From an uncultured Bacteroidia bacterium (GTDB lineage Bacteria > Bacteroidota > Bacteroidia > Bacteroidales > UBA932): 64,000 nucleotides of DNA. Positions 18,393 through 25,817 of this stretch are shown here, piece by piece. The notes beneath the pieces are model-generated. The model made no database searches. It was not told the DNA's origin and saw only the letters and a list, made by a program, of their open reading frames with translations. The DNA lies in the NCBI GenBank assembly GCA_902778105.1, contig CACYWN010000001.1, positions 155,611 through 219,610 of the forward strand. The letters run 5' to 3'. A program made the position numbers and the translations under genes. The first letter of the stretch is position 1. Every line of letters starts with the position of its first letter.

Positions 18393-19208
18393 CTATCTTA
18401 CCACCTGCGTGAATACAGGGGCTTTACCCTCCTCGGCAAGGACATGGATTTTCATGGTAGAGGCCGGCATTTCCGCGGCGGGGTCCCGGGGAAGGTCCCG
18501 GGCGGTGAAGATGTATTCGGTCCCCCCGGGAACAGGACGGGAGGACACTTCCTCCGCTTTGGCGTGGATCATCGGATAATCGCCGACGGCGGCATCGAAA
18601 AGGGCGGACTCCTCCTCCGTGACCGGACGTACTTCGGAAAATTCCTCCACGACGGGAACCTCACCCTCGAGGAAACCGCCGGTTTTCAGGAAGCGGTCGA
18701 TTTCCGCCGGCATCGCGTCGATACGGGCGGCCCGGACTCCGTAGCCCGGAAGGATCTCCGCGTTCGGCAGTTTGGCCTTGAGATCCCTCACGCTGGCGTC
18801 GAGGCCGCCGCTGCCGAAGGTGCAGAAGGGGACGATCTTCTTTCCGTCCAGGTCCACGGTCTCCAGCAGTCCGGCTATCGGAGGGGCGTAGGTCCCGAAC
18901 CAGATGGGATACCCCAGGAAGATGTAGTCATAGGCGTCAAGGTCGGCGGCGAGGGGCCGGATTTCCGGAACGGTTCCTTCCTCCCGTTCCTGGATGCCGC
19001 GGCTGATGGTCGCCTGGTAGTCACCGTCGTAGGGAACGGCCGGGACGATGGCCTCGATGTCGGCTCCGAGACGGCTGCCGATTTCCTCCGCTACCGTCCG
19101 GGTGGTGGATGTCTGGGAATAGTACAGGACGAGGATCTTGGGCGCCTTGTTCGTGGCGCAGGATACCGTCAGGGCCACGAGGGCGAAAGCAAGCAGGAAT
19201 TTCTTCAT
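18393..19208 (-). CDS. Flavodoxin-like lipoprotein
   Basis: A lipoprotein (lipobox LTVSC) with an N-terminal flavodoxin fold: LVLYYSQTSTTRTVAEEI matches the FMN phosphate-binding loop and IFLGYPIWFGTYAPP the second flavin loop (about residues 28-180). The remaining 90 residues contain no domain I recognise. It probably binds FMN and carries out electron transfer or quinone/flavin reduction outside the cytoplasm. The ATG at 19208 starts the signal peptide; the open frame continues upstream but antisense to the next gene. Confidence 0.8.
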   Translation of the reverse strand: MKKFLLAFALVALTVSCATNKAPKILVLYYSQTSTTRTVAEEIGSRLGADIEAIVPAVPYDGDYQATISRGIQEREEGTVPEIRPLAADLDAYDYIFLGYPIWFGTYAPPIAGLLETVDLDGKKIVPFCTFGSGGLDASVRDLKAKLPNAEILPGYGVRAARIDAMPAEIDRFLKTGGFLEGEVPVVEEFSEVRPVTEEESALFDAAVGDYPMIHAKAEEVSSRPVPGGTEYIFTARDLPRDPAAEMPASTMKIHVLAEEGKAPVFTQVVR

Positions 19209-19258
19209 GACACGACTGTTTATCGCGACTAAGTTAATCATTTTTCTTGATTTATTCT

Positions 19259-19266
19259 TACCTTTG
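19259..19266 (+). promoter_or_regulatory. Bacteroidota -7 box
   Basis: TACCTTTG fits TAnnTTTG and lies just before the metallophosphoesterase start at 19272. The distance is short, so either the transcript is nearly leaderless or translation starts at the second ATG (19275). Confidence 0.45.
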
Positions 19267-19271
19267 CCCCC

Positions 19272-20387
19272 ATGATGGGTAGCCGGTTCCTGATAGTTCT
19301 TTTCGCATTCTTCGCTTCCCTTGCCTATGTCGTCTGGCATCTCTGGCGCATCACCCCCGGGGGATGGGCCTTGAAACTGACGGCGGCGGGCCTGTTCCTG
19401 CTTTGGATGGCGCTCGCTTTCGCCGACTTCGGCCTGACGGAGCGGGTTCCCGTCAGGACGGCCACCGTCCTTTATGAGGCGGGGCATCCCTGGCTCATCG
19501 CTTTCCTGTACCTGCTTCTCGTTTTCTTCCTGGCCGATGTGGCGTCGCTCTGCCGTCTTCTTCCGAAGTCACTGCTCCGCGACAGCGCCGCCGGCCTGTG
19601 GTCGGTACTTGGCCTGACAGCGGTCATCCTGATGGCGGGAAGCATCCATTACAGGCACAAGTATCGCGAGGAGATGACCATCCAGACGGAGAAGCCGTTG
19701 GACAAACCCCTTACGGTTGTCCTTGCAAGTGATCTGCATATAGGCTACCACAACCGGAAGGCGGAGTTGGGCCGGTGGATGGACCTCTTCAACGCCGAGC
19801 ATCCGGACCTGGTCCTCATCGGCGGGGATATCATCGACCGGAGCATCCGGCCGGTCCTGGAAGGGGATTACGCGGCGGAATTCCGCCGCTTGGACACTCC
19901 TGTATGGACGATTCTGGGAAATCACGAGTACTACAGCGACGAGGCTGCGGCCGAACGGTTCTTCGAGGCGTCCGGCATCCACCTTCTCCGGGACGAGGTC
20001 AAGGATTTCTCCGGAATCCGGGTCATCGGCCGGGATGACCGCACCAATCCCCGGCGGAAATCCCTCTCCGAATTGGCGGATACATCGGACCGGTTCACCA
20101 TCCTCCTGGACCACCAGCCTTACCGGCTGGAGGAAGCGGAGCGGGCGGGTGTTGACTTCCAGTTCAGCGGACATACCCATCACGGACAGGTCTGGCCTGT
20201 CTCCTGGGTGACAGATGCCCTGTTCGAGAAAGCCTGGGGCCCTCATCAACGGGGCCGGACGCAGTATTATGTCAGTTCAGGCATCGGCATCTGGGGACCC
20301 AAGATCCGGATCGGCACCCGGTCGGAGTATCTGGTCCTGCATATTGTCCCGAGGTATGCTTTTTGCAGCCCAGGGGCGGCTAATTGA
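19272..20387 (+). CDS. Membrane metallophosphoesterase
   Basis: An inner-membrane protein with about four N-terminal hydrophobic segments (residues 1-130) and a calcineurin-type phosphoesterase domain (about 150-371). All metal motifs are present: DLHIG, GGDIID, GNHEYY and GHTHHGQ. Related proteins (YkuE/LpxG types) hydrolyse phosphodiester or pyrophosphate bonds in lipids such as UDP-diacylglucosamine; here the substrate is not certain. Its stop codon is directly followed by the ATG of the LolA-like gene, so the two are one operon with a shared envelope theme. Confidence 0.85.
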   Translation: MMGSRFLIVLFAFFASLAYVVWHLWRITPGGWALKLTAAGLFLLWMALAFADFGLTERVPVRTATVLYEAGHPWLIAFLYLLLVFFLADVASLCRLLPKSLLRDSAAGLWSVLGLTAVILMAGSIHYRHKYREEMTIQTEKPLDKPLTVVLASDLHIGYHNRKAELGRWMDLFNAEHPDLVLIGGDIIDRSIRPVLEGDYAAEFRRLDTPVWTILGNHEYYSDEAAAERFFEASGIHLLRDEVKDFSGIRVIGRDDRTNPRRKSLSELADTSDRFTILLDHQPYRLEEAERAGVDFQFSGHTHHGQVWPVSWVTDALFEKAWGPHQRGRTQYYVSSGIGIWGPKIRIGTRSEYLVLHIVPRYAFCSPGAAN

Positions 20388-20915
20388 ATGAATGGAATGA
20401 AAAAACTGCTGATTTTCCTATCCCTTATCCTGGTCGGCATCGGCGCCGGAGCCCAGGATCTGAGTTGTACGTTCACCCAGAAAAAGACCCTCAAGGCGCT
20501 CAACAAGGTGATTCCCGGCAAGGGAACCGTCACCTTCAAGGCTCCGGACCACCTGACCATGATGTACGACGAGCCGCAGGGGGAATACCTCATCATCGAC
20601 GGTGACCAGCTCAAGAATGCCGTGAAGGGAAAAGCCATCACCGTGGACACTTCCAAGAACGCCTATATGCGGAACCTCCGCAACACGCTCCTGAACTGCA
20701 TCACCGGCAATTACGAGGCTGCGGCGAAGGATAACGATGCGAACCTGGTCGTGGAAGAGAAGGGCGGTATCAAGACCGTTACCCTGATCGCCCGGAAGCA
20801 GGCGGTCAAGGGGTACTCCCGCATCGTCATGGACTATAACAAAAAGGGTCTTCCCGTCCGGATGGTTCTGGACGAGTTCACAGGCATAGTGACGGAGTAC
20901 ACGTTTACGTATTAG
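20388..20915 (+). CDS. LolA-like periplasmic lipoprotein carrier
   Basis: A secreted protein with signal peptide (cleavage near GAGAQ) and the beta-sheet pattern of the LolA/DUF2092 fold: FTQKKTLKALNKVIPGKGTVTF, DHLTMMYDEPQGEYLIIDG, and a late KGLPVRMVLDEFTG. LolA carries lipoproteins across the periplasm; the family in Bacteroidota also includes carriers of other lipids. The ATG follows the previous stop codon with no gap, and a second ATG at 20397 is equally possible. It converges on the ACP gene, with an overlap of four bases at the 3' ends. Confidence 0.75.
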   Translation: MNGMKKLLIFLSLILVGIGAGAQDLSCTFTQKKTLKALNKVIPGKGTVTFKAPDHLTMMYDEPQGEYLIIDGDQLKNAVKGKAITVDTSKNAYMRNLRNTLLNCITGNYEAAAKDNDANLVVEEKGGIKTVTLIARKQAVKGYSRIVMDYNKKGLPVRMVLDEFTGIVTEYTFTY

Positions 20916-21154
20916 AGCCGGGTCCCTTCCTGTTCCAGGTATGCGACCACGTCTCCGACGGTCTGGAAGGTCGCCAGGGCCTTGTCGGGAATGGTGATCC
21001 CATACTGGTCCTCGATGCGCATGAGGAGCTGGAGGATGTCCAGCGAATCGGCACCGAGGTCTTTTTTTATCTGCGCTTCCAGCGTAACGATCGCGGGGTC
21101 CACCCGCAGCTGCCTGGCCAGGATGGCCTGGACTCTCTCATACATCGTTTCCAT
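20912..21154 (-). CDS. Acyl carrier protein
   Basis: An 80-residue acyl carrier protein. The phosphopantetheine attachment Ser is Ser37 in GADSLDIL, and the four-helix pattern is normal. Its ATG overlaps the plsX stop codon (TGATG), and it closes a seven-gene operon. The location beside plsX and a FakA/FakB pair, and not beside fabF, suggests it receives acyl chains in that pathway; it could be a dedicated or the main ACP. Confidence 0.9.
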   Translation of the reverse strand: METMYERVQAILARQLRVDPAIVTLEAQIKKDLGADSLDILQLLMRIEDQYGITIPDKALATFQTVGDVVAYLEQEGTRL

Positions 21155-22173
21155 CAGTCTTCGTAGTGTTCATAGCGGGCGACGGCCTCTTCAATCCGGT
21201 CGGAGAGATGGCTCACCTCCATCCGCCAGGCCTGTTCGATGCATTTCTCCACGGCCACGGCCTTGCTGCTGCCGTGTCCCTTGACCACCACCTTGGAGGT
21301 CCCGAGGAGAACGCTTCCGCCATAGTTCTGGTAATTCATGAACTCCTTCTCCTCCAGGAACATCCGTTTCATCAGGAGGGCGCCCAGCTTGTACAGGGGG
21401 CGGGAGTGGATATCTCTCTTGAGTTTCCTGAGCAGTTCCAGGGCCGTTCCTTCCGTCGTCTTGACGAGGACGTTGCCGGAGAAGCCGTCGGTTACGACGA
21501 CATCGTAGGACCCTGACAGCAGGTCGCGGCTTTCCATGTTGCCCACAAAGTTCACGCAGTCCGTGTCCTGCAGGAGGGCATAGGTCTCTCTCCGCAGGTC
21601 ATCGCCCTTCTCGGCTTCCTTGCCCACGTTCAGGAGTGCGGTGCGGGGATTCTGGACCCCGTATACTTCCTGCATGTACAGGCTGGCCATGATGGCGAAC
21701 TGGCGCAGGTGGGCGGGCGTCACCTCCACGTTGGCACCGCTGTCGCAGATGCCCACAAGGCCGCCGTCCATCGTGGGCAGGATGGGGCAGAAGGCCGGCC
21801 GGATGATGCCGCGGATGCGGCCCAGGCGCACCAGGGCGCCGGTTACCAGGGCACCCGTGGAGCCGGTGGATACCATCCCGGCGAGGTCATCCTCGTCCCG
21901 GAGCATCATGATCGCCTTCATCATGGAGCTGTTCCGCTTGAGCCGCACCACGTCGGTGGGCTTTTCGTCGCAGCCGATGATTTCGGGCGCGTGGACGATC
22001 TCCAGCCGGGAAGGATCGAAGGCCTTGCCTTCCAGCTCCTTCTTGAGGATGGATTCATCCCCGGTGAGGATCAGGTGCAGGTCCGGATTTTTCGCAAGGG
22101 CGGCGAGGGCGCCTGCAACAGGTGCCTGAGGCGAATGGTCGCCGCCGAAACAGTCGACAAGCAGCTTGATCAT
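21154..22173 (-). CDS. plsX: Phosphate acyltransferase PlsX
   Basis: PlsX interconverts acyl-ACP and acyl-phosphate, the donor for the first step of phospholipid synthesis, at the inner face of the membrane. The N-terminus LLVDCFGGDHSPQAPVAG is the family signature, and VTDGFSGNVLVKTTEG and NYGGSVLLG are also conserved. Length (339) is normal. The ATG at 22173 is chosen because the signature begins there; upstream the frame runs into an interspersed repeat (ILSEAKES). The direct neighbours FakA and FakB make the same acyl-phosphate from free fatty acids. Confidence 0.95.
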   Translation of the reverse strand: MIKLLVDCFGGDHSPQAPVAGALAALAKNPDLHLILTGDESILKKELEGKAFDPSRLEIVHAPEIIGCDEKPTDVVRLKRNSSMMKAIMMLRDEDDLAGMVSTGSTGALVTGALVRLGRIRGIIRPAFCPILPTMDGGLVGICDSGANVEVTPAHLRQFAIMASLYMQEVYGVQNPRTALLNVGKEAEKGDDLRRETYALLQDTDCVNFVGNMESRDLLSGSYDVVVTDGFSGNVLVKTTEGTALELLRKLKRDIHSRPLYKLGALLMKRMFLEEKEFMNYQNYGGSVLLGTSKVVVKGHGSSKAVAVEKCIEQAWRMEVSHLSDRIEEAVARYEHYED

Positions 22174-22200
22174 AGATTCTTTCGCTTCGCTCAGTATGAC
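22174..22200 (-). repeat. Short interspersed repeat copy at plsX junction
   Basis: On the minus strand the sequence runs GTCATACTGAGCG then AAGCGAAAGAATCT. It is of the same type as copies inside metH (31263-31312 and 32615-32667). It fills the gap between the upstream gene and plsX almost exactly: its TGA is the upstream stop codon and the plsX ATG follows its last base. Confidence 0.75.
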
Positions 22201-23324
22201 AAATGTTTTACATACGACCGGTAGCGCTTGACCTGTTCCTTGCGGAAGCGCTTCCATTGGTTCAGGATGGCGTAATTGTCCTCCAGGTTCAGGTTCGTGT
22301 CGGCGAAACGGAGGTCCGGGTTGTCCCGGAGCATCTTCATGATGGCGACGGAGAAGACGGCGGAAATGCCCCGGTTCAGGTATTCCGGCTCCACGCCCAC
22401 GAGGCAAAGGTCCAGGGCATCCGGTTTCTTCAGGGCCTTCAGCAGGCGGATGGCCGTGCGGGGCGTGAGCTTGCCACGGCCACCGGCCAGGGCGCCGGCC
22501 AGGGCGGGGAAGGTGAGACCGAAGCATACCATCTTCCCGTTTTCGTCCAGAACCACGGCCACGTACTTGGGGTCGATGACCAGCTTGAAGTTGTCAATCA
22601 TCAGTTTCCGCATCCCCTCCGTGAAAGGGACGGTCCCGTACAGGCCCTCATAGGACTTGTCAATGAGTTCGAAGATGCCGTCGGCATAGCGCTTCAGGAA
22701 GTCGGATCCGCTGCTGGAAGGCCCCAGATGCAGTTTATAGCGGCGGAAGATGAAGTCGGAGGTCTTTTCCATCTCCTCCATCGTTTCCGGACTGTCGGCC
22801 CCGTAGAGGCGGAACCCCACCCAGTCCACTTCCTTTACGTACCCCAGCCGTTCGATATGCTCGCCATAATAGGGGGCATTGTAATTCTCCTCGAAGGTCG
22901 CCTGCTGGTCAAAGCCCTCGACCAGAAGTCCTTCCCGCTCCAGGTCGGAAAAGCCGAGGGGACCGCACACTGTGTCCATCCCTTTCTCCAGCGCCCATTT
23001 TTCCGCGGCCTCGAAGAGGGCCTTGGACACGTCGAAATCCTCGATGGCATCGAACCGGTTGAAACGGACGCGTTTCTCCCCGTTCTTTTCGTTCGCGGCT
23101 TTCTGGATGATGGCCTGGATGCGTCCTGCAACGATGCCGTCCTTGTAGGCGAGGAAGTTGACGAAGTCGCAGCAGTCACGATAGACATAGTCGTCCCGGA
23201 AGATCTTCTTCTCGTCCAAGTACAGCGGCGGAACGAAGCAGGGATTCCCCGCGTACAGGTCCAGCGGGAAATCCAGGAACGCCTTCTGCTCCTTCCGGGT
23301 GGTTACTTCCTTGACCGTAATCAT
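22191..23324 (-). CDS. GNAT-type N-acetyltransferase-like protein
   Basis: A 377-residue protein with features of the YghO-like GNAT family: an N-terminal DFPLDLYAGNPCFVPPL segment, GPLGFSDLEREGLLVEGFD, and a C-terminal acyl-CoA-binding region (VGVEPEYLNRGISAVFS). It probably transfers an acyl group, though the acceptor is unknown. The ATG at 23324 begins the conserved part and lies one base after the FakB stop. The stop codon lies within the short interspersed repeat. Its place between FakB and PlsX suggests a lipid-related substrate. Confidence 0.72.
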   Translation of the reverse strand: MITVKEVTTRKEQKAFLDFPLDLYAGNPCFVPPLYLDEKKIFRDDYVYRDCCDFVNFLAYKDGIVAGRIQAIIQKAANEKNGEKRVRFNRFDAIEDFDVSKALFEAAEKWALEKGMDTVCGPLGFSDLEREGLLVEGFDQQATFEENYNAPYYGEHIERLGYVKEVDWVGFRLYGADSPETMEEMEKTSDFIFRRYKLHLGPSSSGSDFLKRYADGIFELIDKSYEGLYGTVPFTEGMRKLMIDNFKLVIDPKYVAVVLDENGKMVCFGLTFPALAGALAGGRGKLTPRTAIRLLKALKKPDALDLCLVGVEPEYLNRGISAVFSVAIMKMLRDNPDLRFADTNLNLEDNYAILNQWKRFRKEQVKRYRSYVKHLSY

Positions 23325-23325
23325 A

Positions 23326-24195
23326 TTACCGATGCTTGGCATGGAAACAAACGCCCACTCCGTTCGGGCCGGCGTGGCTGCCGGCGGTCGGGTTGGCGAC
23401 GACGTATTCGATGGGGAAGTCATCCCCGAAGCGTTCGCGGATCATCTTTCCGACCTCCTCCGCCAGTTCGGGCGCATCGGTATGGCCGATGACGAACCGG
23501 TGGGACTTGAAGTCATCGCCCAGGTCAGCAACCTGCTGCACAAGGCGTTCCATCGCCTTGAGGCGGCCTTTCTCCTTGCCGCAGGAAACCATCTTGCCTT
23601 CCTGGCTCATGTAGATGATCGGACGGATGCCGATGAGGGTGCCCATCGTCGCAGCGAGCCCGCTGACGCGGCCGCTGCGGCGGAAAAACTTGAGGTCGTC
23701 GGCGAAGAAGTACATCGCGAACTTGTCCACCTCGGTCTTCGCCCAGTCCAGCACTTCCTCCAGGCTCTTGCCGGCCTTGAGAAGGTCGCCCACTTCGCGC
23801 ACGATGGTGTAGCTGATGGTGGTGATGCCTTTGGTGTCGATTTCGTGGAACTGACGCGTCGGATACTTGGCCTTGAGCTCCGCCACGGCCTCGTCCATCG
23901 CGTTGAAAGTGACGGTCATCGCCCGGGAGAAGTGGACATACAGGATGTCGTTTCCGGCGGCGAATTCCGGTTCGAAATACGCGATATACCGCTCCTTGGA
24001 GATGGCGCTCGTCGTAGGCAGGACGCCGCTGCGGAGCATGTCATAGAACTTGCGGGCTTCGAATTCGTCAAAGTCCACGTACGGGTAGACGGTCTTGGCA
24101 TCCACGCTGTACGGCATGCTGATGAGACGGTAGCCGTATTCGGCCGCGACGGCGGGGGTGATGTCGGTATCGGTGTCAGTAAACAGTCTGAGCAT
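23326..24195 (-). CDS. DegV family fatty acid-binding protein (FakB-like)
   Basis: DegV/FakB proteins bind a fatty acid and present its carboxylate to the kinase FakA for phosphorylation. The pattern is standard: LRLFTDTDTDITP at the N-terminus, PTTSAIS (Ser near the carboxylate), LKFFRRSGRVS and a C-terminal GSHAGPNGVGV. Length (289) is normal. It lies 14 bases after fakA and one base before the acyltransferase-like gene. The pairing with FakA makes the fatty acid kinase role likely, and chain preference cannot be inferred. Confidence 0.9.
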   Translation of the reverse strand: MLRLFTDTDTDITPAVAAEYGYRLISMPYSVDAKTVYPYVDFDEFEARKFYDMLRSGVLPTTSAISKERYIAYFEPEFAAGNDILYVHFSRAMTVTFNAMDEAVAELKAKYPTRQFHEIDTKGITTISYTIVREVGDLLKAGKSLEEVLDWAKTEVDKFAMYFFADDLKFFRRSGRVSGLAATMGTLIGIRPIIYMSQEGKMVSCGKEKGRLKAMERLVQQVADLGDDFKSHRFVIGHTDAPELAEEVGKMIRERFGDDFPIEYVVANPTAGSHAGPNGVGVCFHAKHR

Positions 24196-24209
24196 ATCGG
24201 TTTGAGGTA

Positions 24210-25817
24210 TTAGAACAAGACAAGGATGTATTCATAGACCGGCTGTCCTCCGGATTGGAGGATGACTTCCGAACGGGGATACCGGGCGGCCAGGGCTTTC
24301 CGGACGCCGTCGGAATCCCTTGCTTCGGATCCGGCAAAGACGAGGATGACGTCGAAGGAACCGGCCTTCATGGTGTCGGCGAGGGCGAGGAGGGCGCTCT
24401 CCGGATCCGGCCCGGCCGTGAGGATCTTCTTTCCCTGGATGCCGAGATACTCCCCTTCATGGAAATCCCCGCTGTCGCGGATGGCGCGGGACACCAGGCC
24501 CGTCGCGACCTCTTCCGCAGCCTCGGTGAGGGCCGTCTCGACTGCGCTGGCATCGCCCGCTTCCGTGTCCAGGTTCGCAAGGGCATAGTACCCTTCGCCC
24601 AGAGTCCTGGTGGGGATGACCCGGATGTCGGCCTTGTCGTACATCTCCGCAGCCTGACGGGCTGTCAGGAGGATATTTCCGTTGTTCGGAAGGACGAAGA
24701 CCGTCTCCGCGTTCACCGTGTCGAAAGCCTCGATGAAGCACTCCACGGACGGATTCATCGTCTGGCCGCCTTCGATGACGACGCCGGCTCCCAGTTCCTT
24801 GAATGTGTCCGCAAGCCCGGAACCGGAGGCGACGGCCACGACCCCGTAAGCCTTCCGTCCAGCCTTGAAACGCTCATCCATGTGATTCTCATGGTGTTGG
24901 AGGGTCATGTTTTCCACCTTGATGGTGAGGAACTCGCCGTATTGCTGGCAGTGGTTCAAGATCTCGCCCGGGGTGCGGGTATGGACATGGACTTTGACGA
25001 TGGAACCGTCGCGGAAGAAAACGAGCGAATCGCCATGGCTTGAGAGCCAGTCCTGGATGACGGTTTCATCGAAGGTGTCCAGGTCCACTTTGCTGCGCTG
25101 CAGCCGGAGGAGGAATTCCGTACAGTAGCCGAATTCCAGGACGCTGTCTTCCGTAAAGGCATTCAGGTCCACGTGCTGTGCCGCCGGGGCGACCTCTTCC
25201 AGGACTTCGGCGGCCTCCCCGTGCAGGGCGGCACGCATGCCCTCGGCGATGTACAGCAGGCCGGCTCCGCCGCTGTCCACGACGCCGGCCTTCTTGAGGA
25301 CGTCCAGCAGTTCGGGCGTATGCTGGAGCGACAGGTCCATCGCGGAGATCAGCAGGTCGAAGTATTCCTCCAGGTCCTTGCTGCCGGCCGCGGCTTCCAC
25401 GCCTTCCCGGAAGACGGTCAGAATCGTACCCTCAACGGGCTCTGAGACAGCGTGATAGGACTCCTCGACTCCGGCCTGCATGGCACGGGAGAAGGTGCCG
25501 ACCCCGGCTTCCCGGATGTCGGCGAGGCCTTTGGCGAGACCTGCGAAGATGCGGGAAAGGATGACGCCGGAATTGCCCCGGGCGCCCATCAGCATGCCGG
25601 CGGAAACGGCCTTCGCCATCTCGGCGAGCGTCGTTCCGGTTCCCGAGCCTGTCGAAGGGTGGCAGCCCGCCTGGATGGTCATGAACATATTGTCTCCCGT
25701 ATCCCCGTCGGGGATGGGGAAGACATTGAGGTCGTTGACGGTCTGCCGATGCGCCGAAAGCCGGGCGGCGCCCCCGCGGATCAGGTTCAGGTACAGTCTG
25801 GCGTCAATGGAATCCAT
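24210..25817 (-). CDS. Fatty acid kinase catalytic subunit (FakA-like, DhaL domain)
   Basis: FakA phosphorylates a fatty acid held by FakB, giving acyl-phosphate for PlsX/PlsY. The N-terminal DhaL domain has the Mg-ATP motif DGDTGDN (residues 37-43), GARGNSGVILS and a later DSGGAGL; middle and C-terminal domains of the family follow (about 210-535, with LPNNGNI). Length (535) is near the usual value. Its ATG directly follows, without a gap, the stop codon of the upstream exporter gene in the operon. FakA/FakB is best known from Gram-positive bacteria. Confidence 0.9.
   Translation of the reverse strand: MDSIDARLYLNLIRGGAARLSAHRQTVNDLNVFPIPDGDTGDNMFMTIQAGCHPSTGSGTGTTLAEMAKAVSAGMLMGARGNSGVILSRIFAGLAKGLADIREAGVGTFSRAMQAGVEESYHAVSEPVEGTILTVFREGVEAAAGSKDLEEYFDLLISAMDLSLQHTPELLDVLKKAGVVDSGGAGLLYIAEGMRAALHGEAAEVLEEVAPAAQHVDLNAFTEDSVLEFGYCTEFLLRLQRSKVDLDTFDETVIQDWLSSHGDSLVFFRDGSIVKVHVHTRTPGEILNHCQQYGEFLTIKVENMTLQHHENHMDERFKAGRKAYGVVAVASGSGLADTFKELGAGVVIEGGQTMNPSVECFIEAFDTVNAETVFVLPNNGNILLTARQAAEMYDKADIRVIPTRTLGEGYYALANLDTEAGDASAVETALTEAAEEVATGLVSRAIRDSGDFHEGEYLGIQGKKILTAGPDPESALLALADTMKAGSFDVILVFAGSEARDSDGVRKALAARYPRSEVILQSGGQPVYEYILVLF

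Noticed and set aside
25642-25659. Second interspersed repeat type in fakA (CTTCGACAGG core on the minus strand)
   Set aside because: Only one clear copy is visible, with a weak match at 59143-59152, so a repeat cannot be shown from this window.
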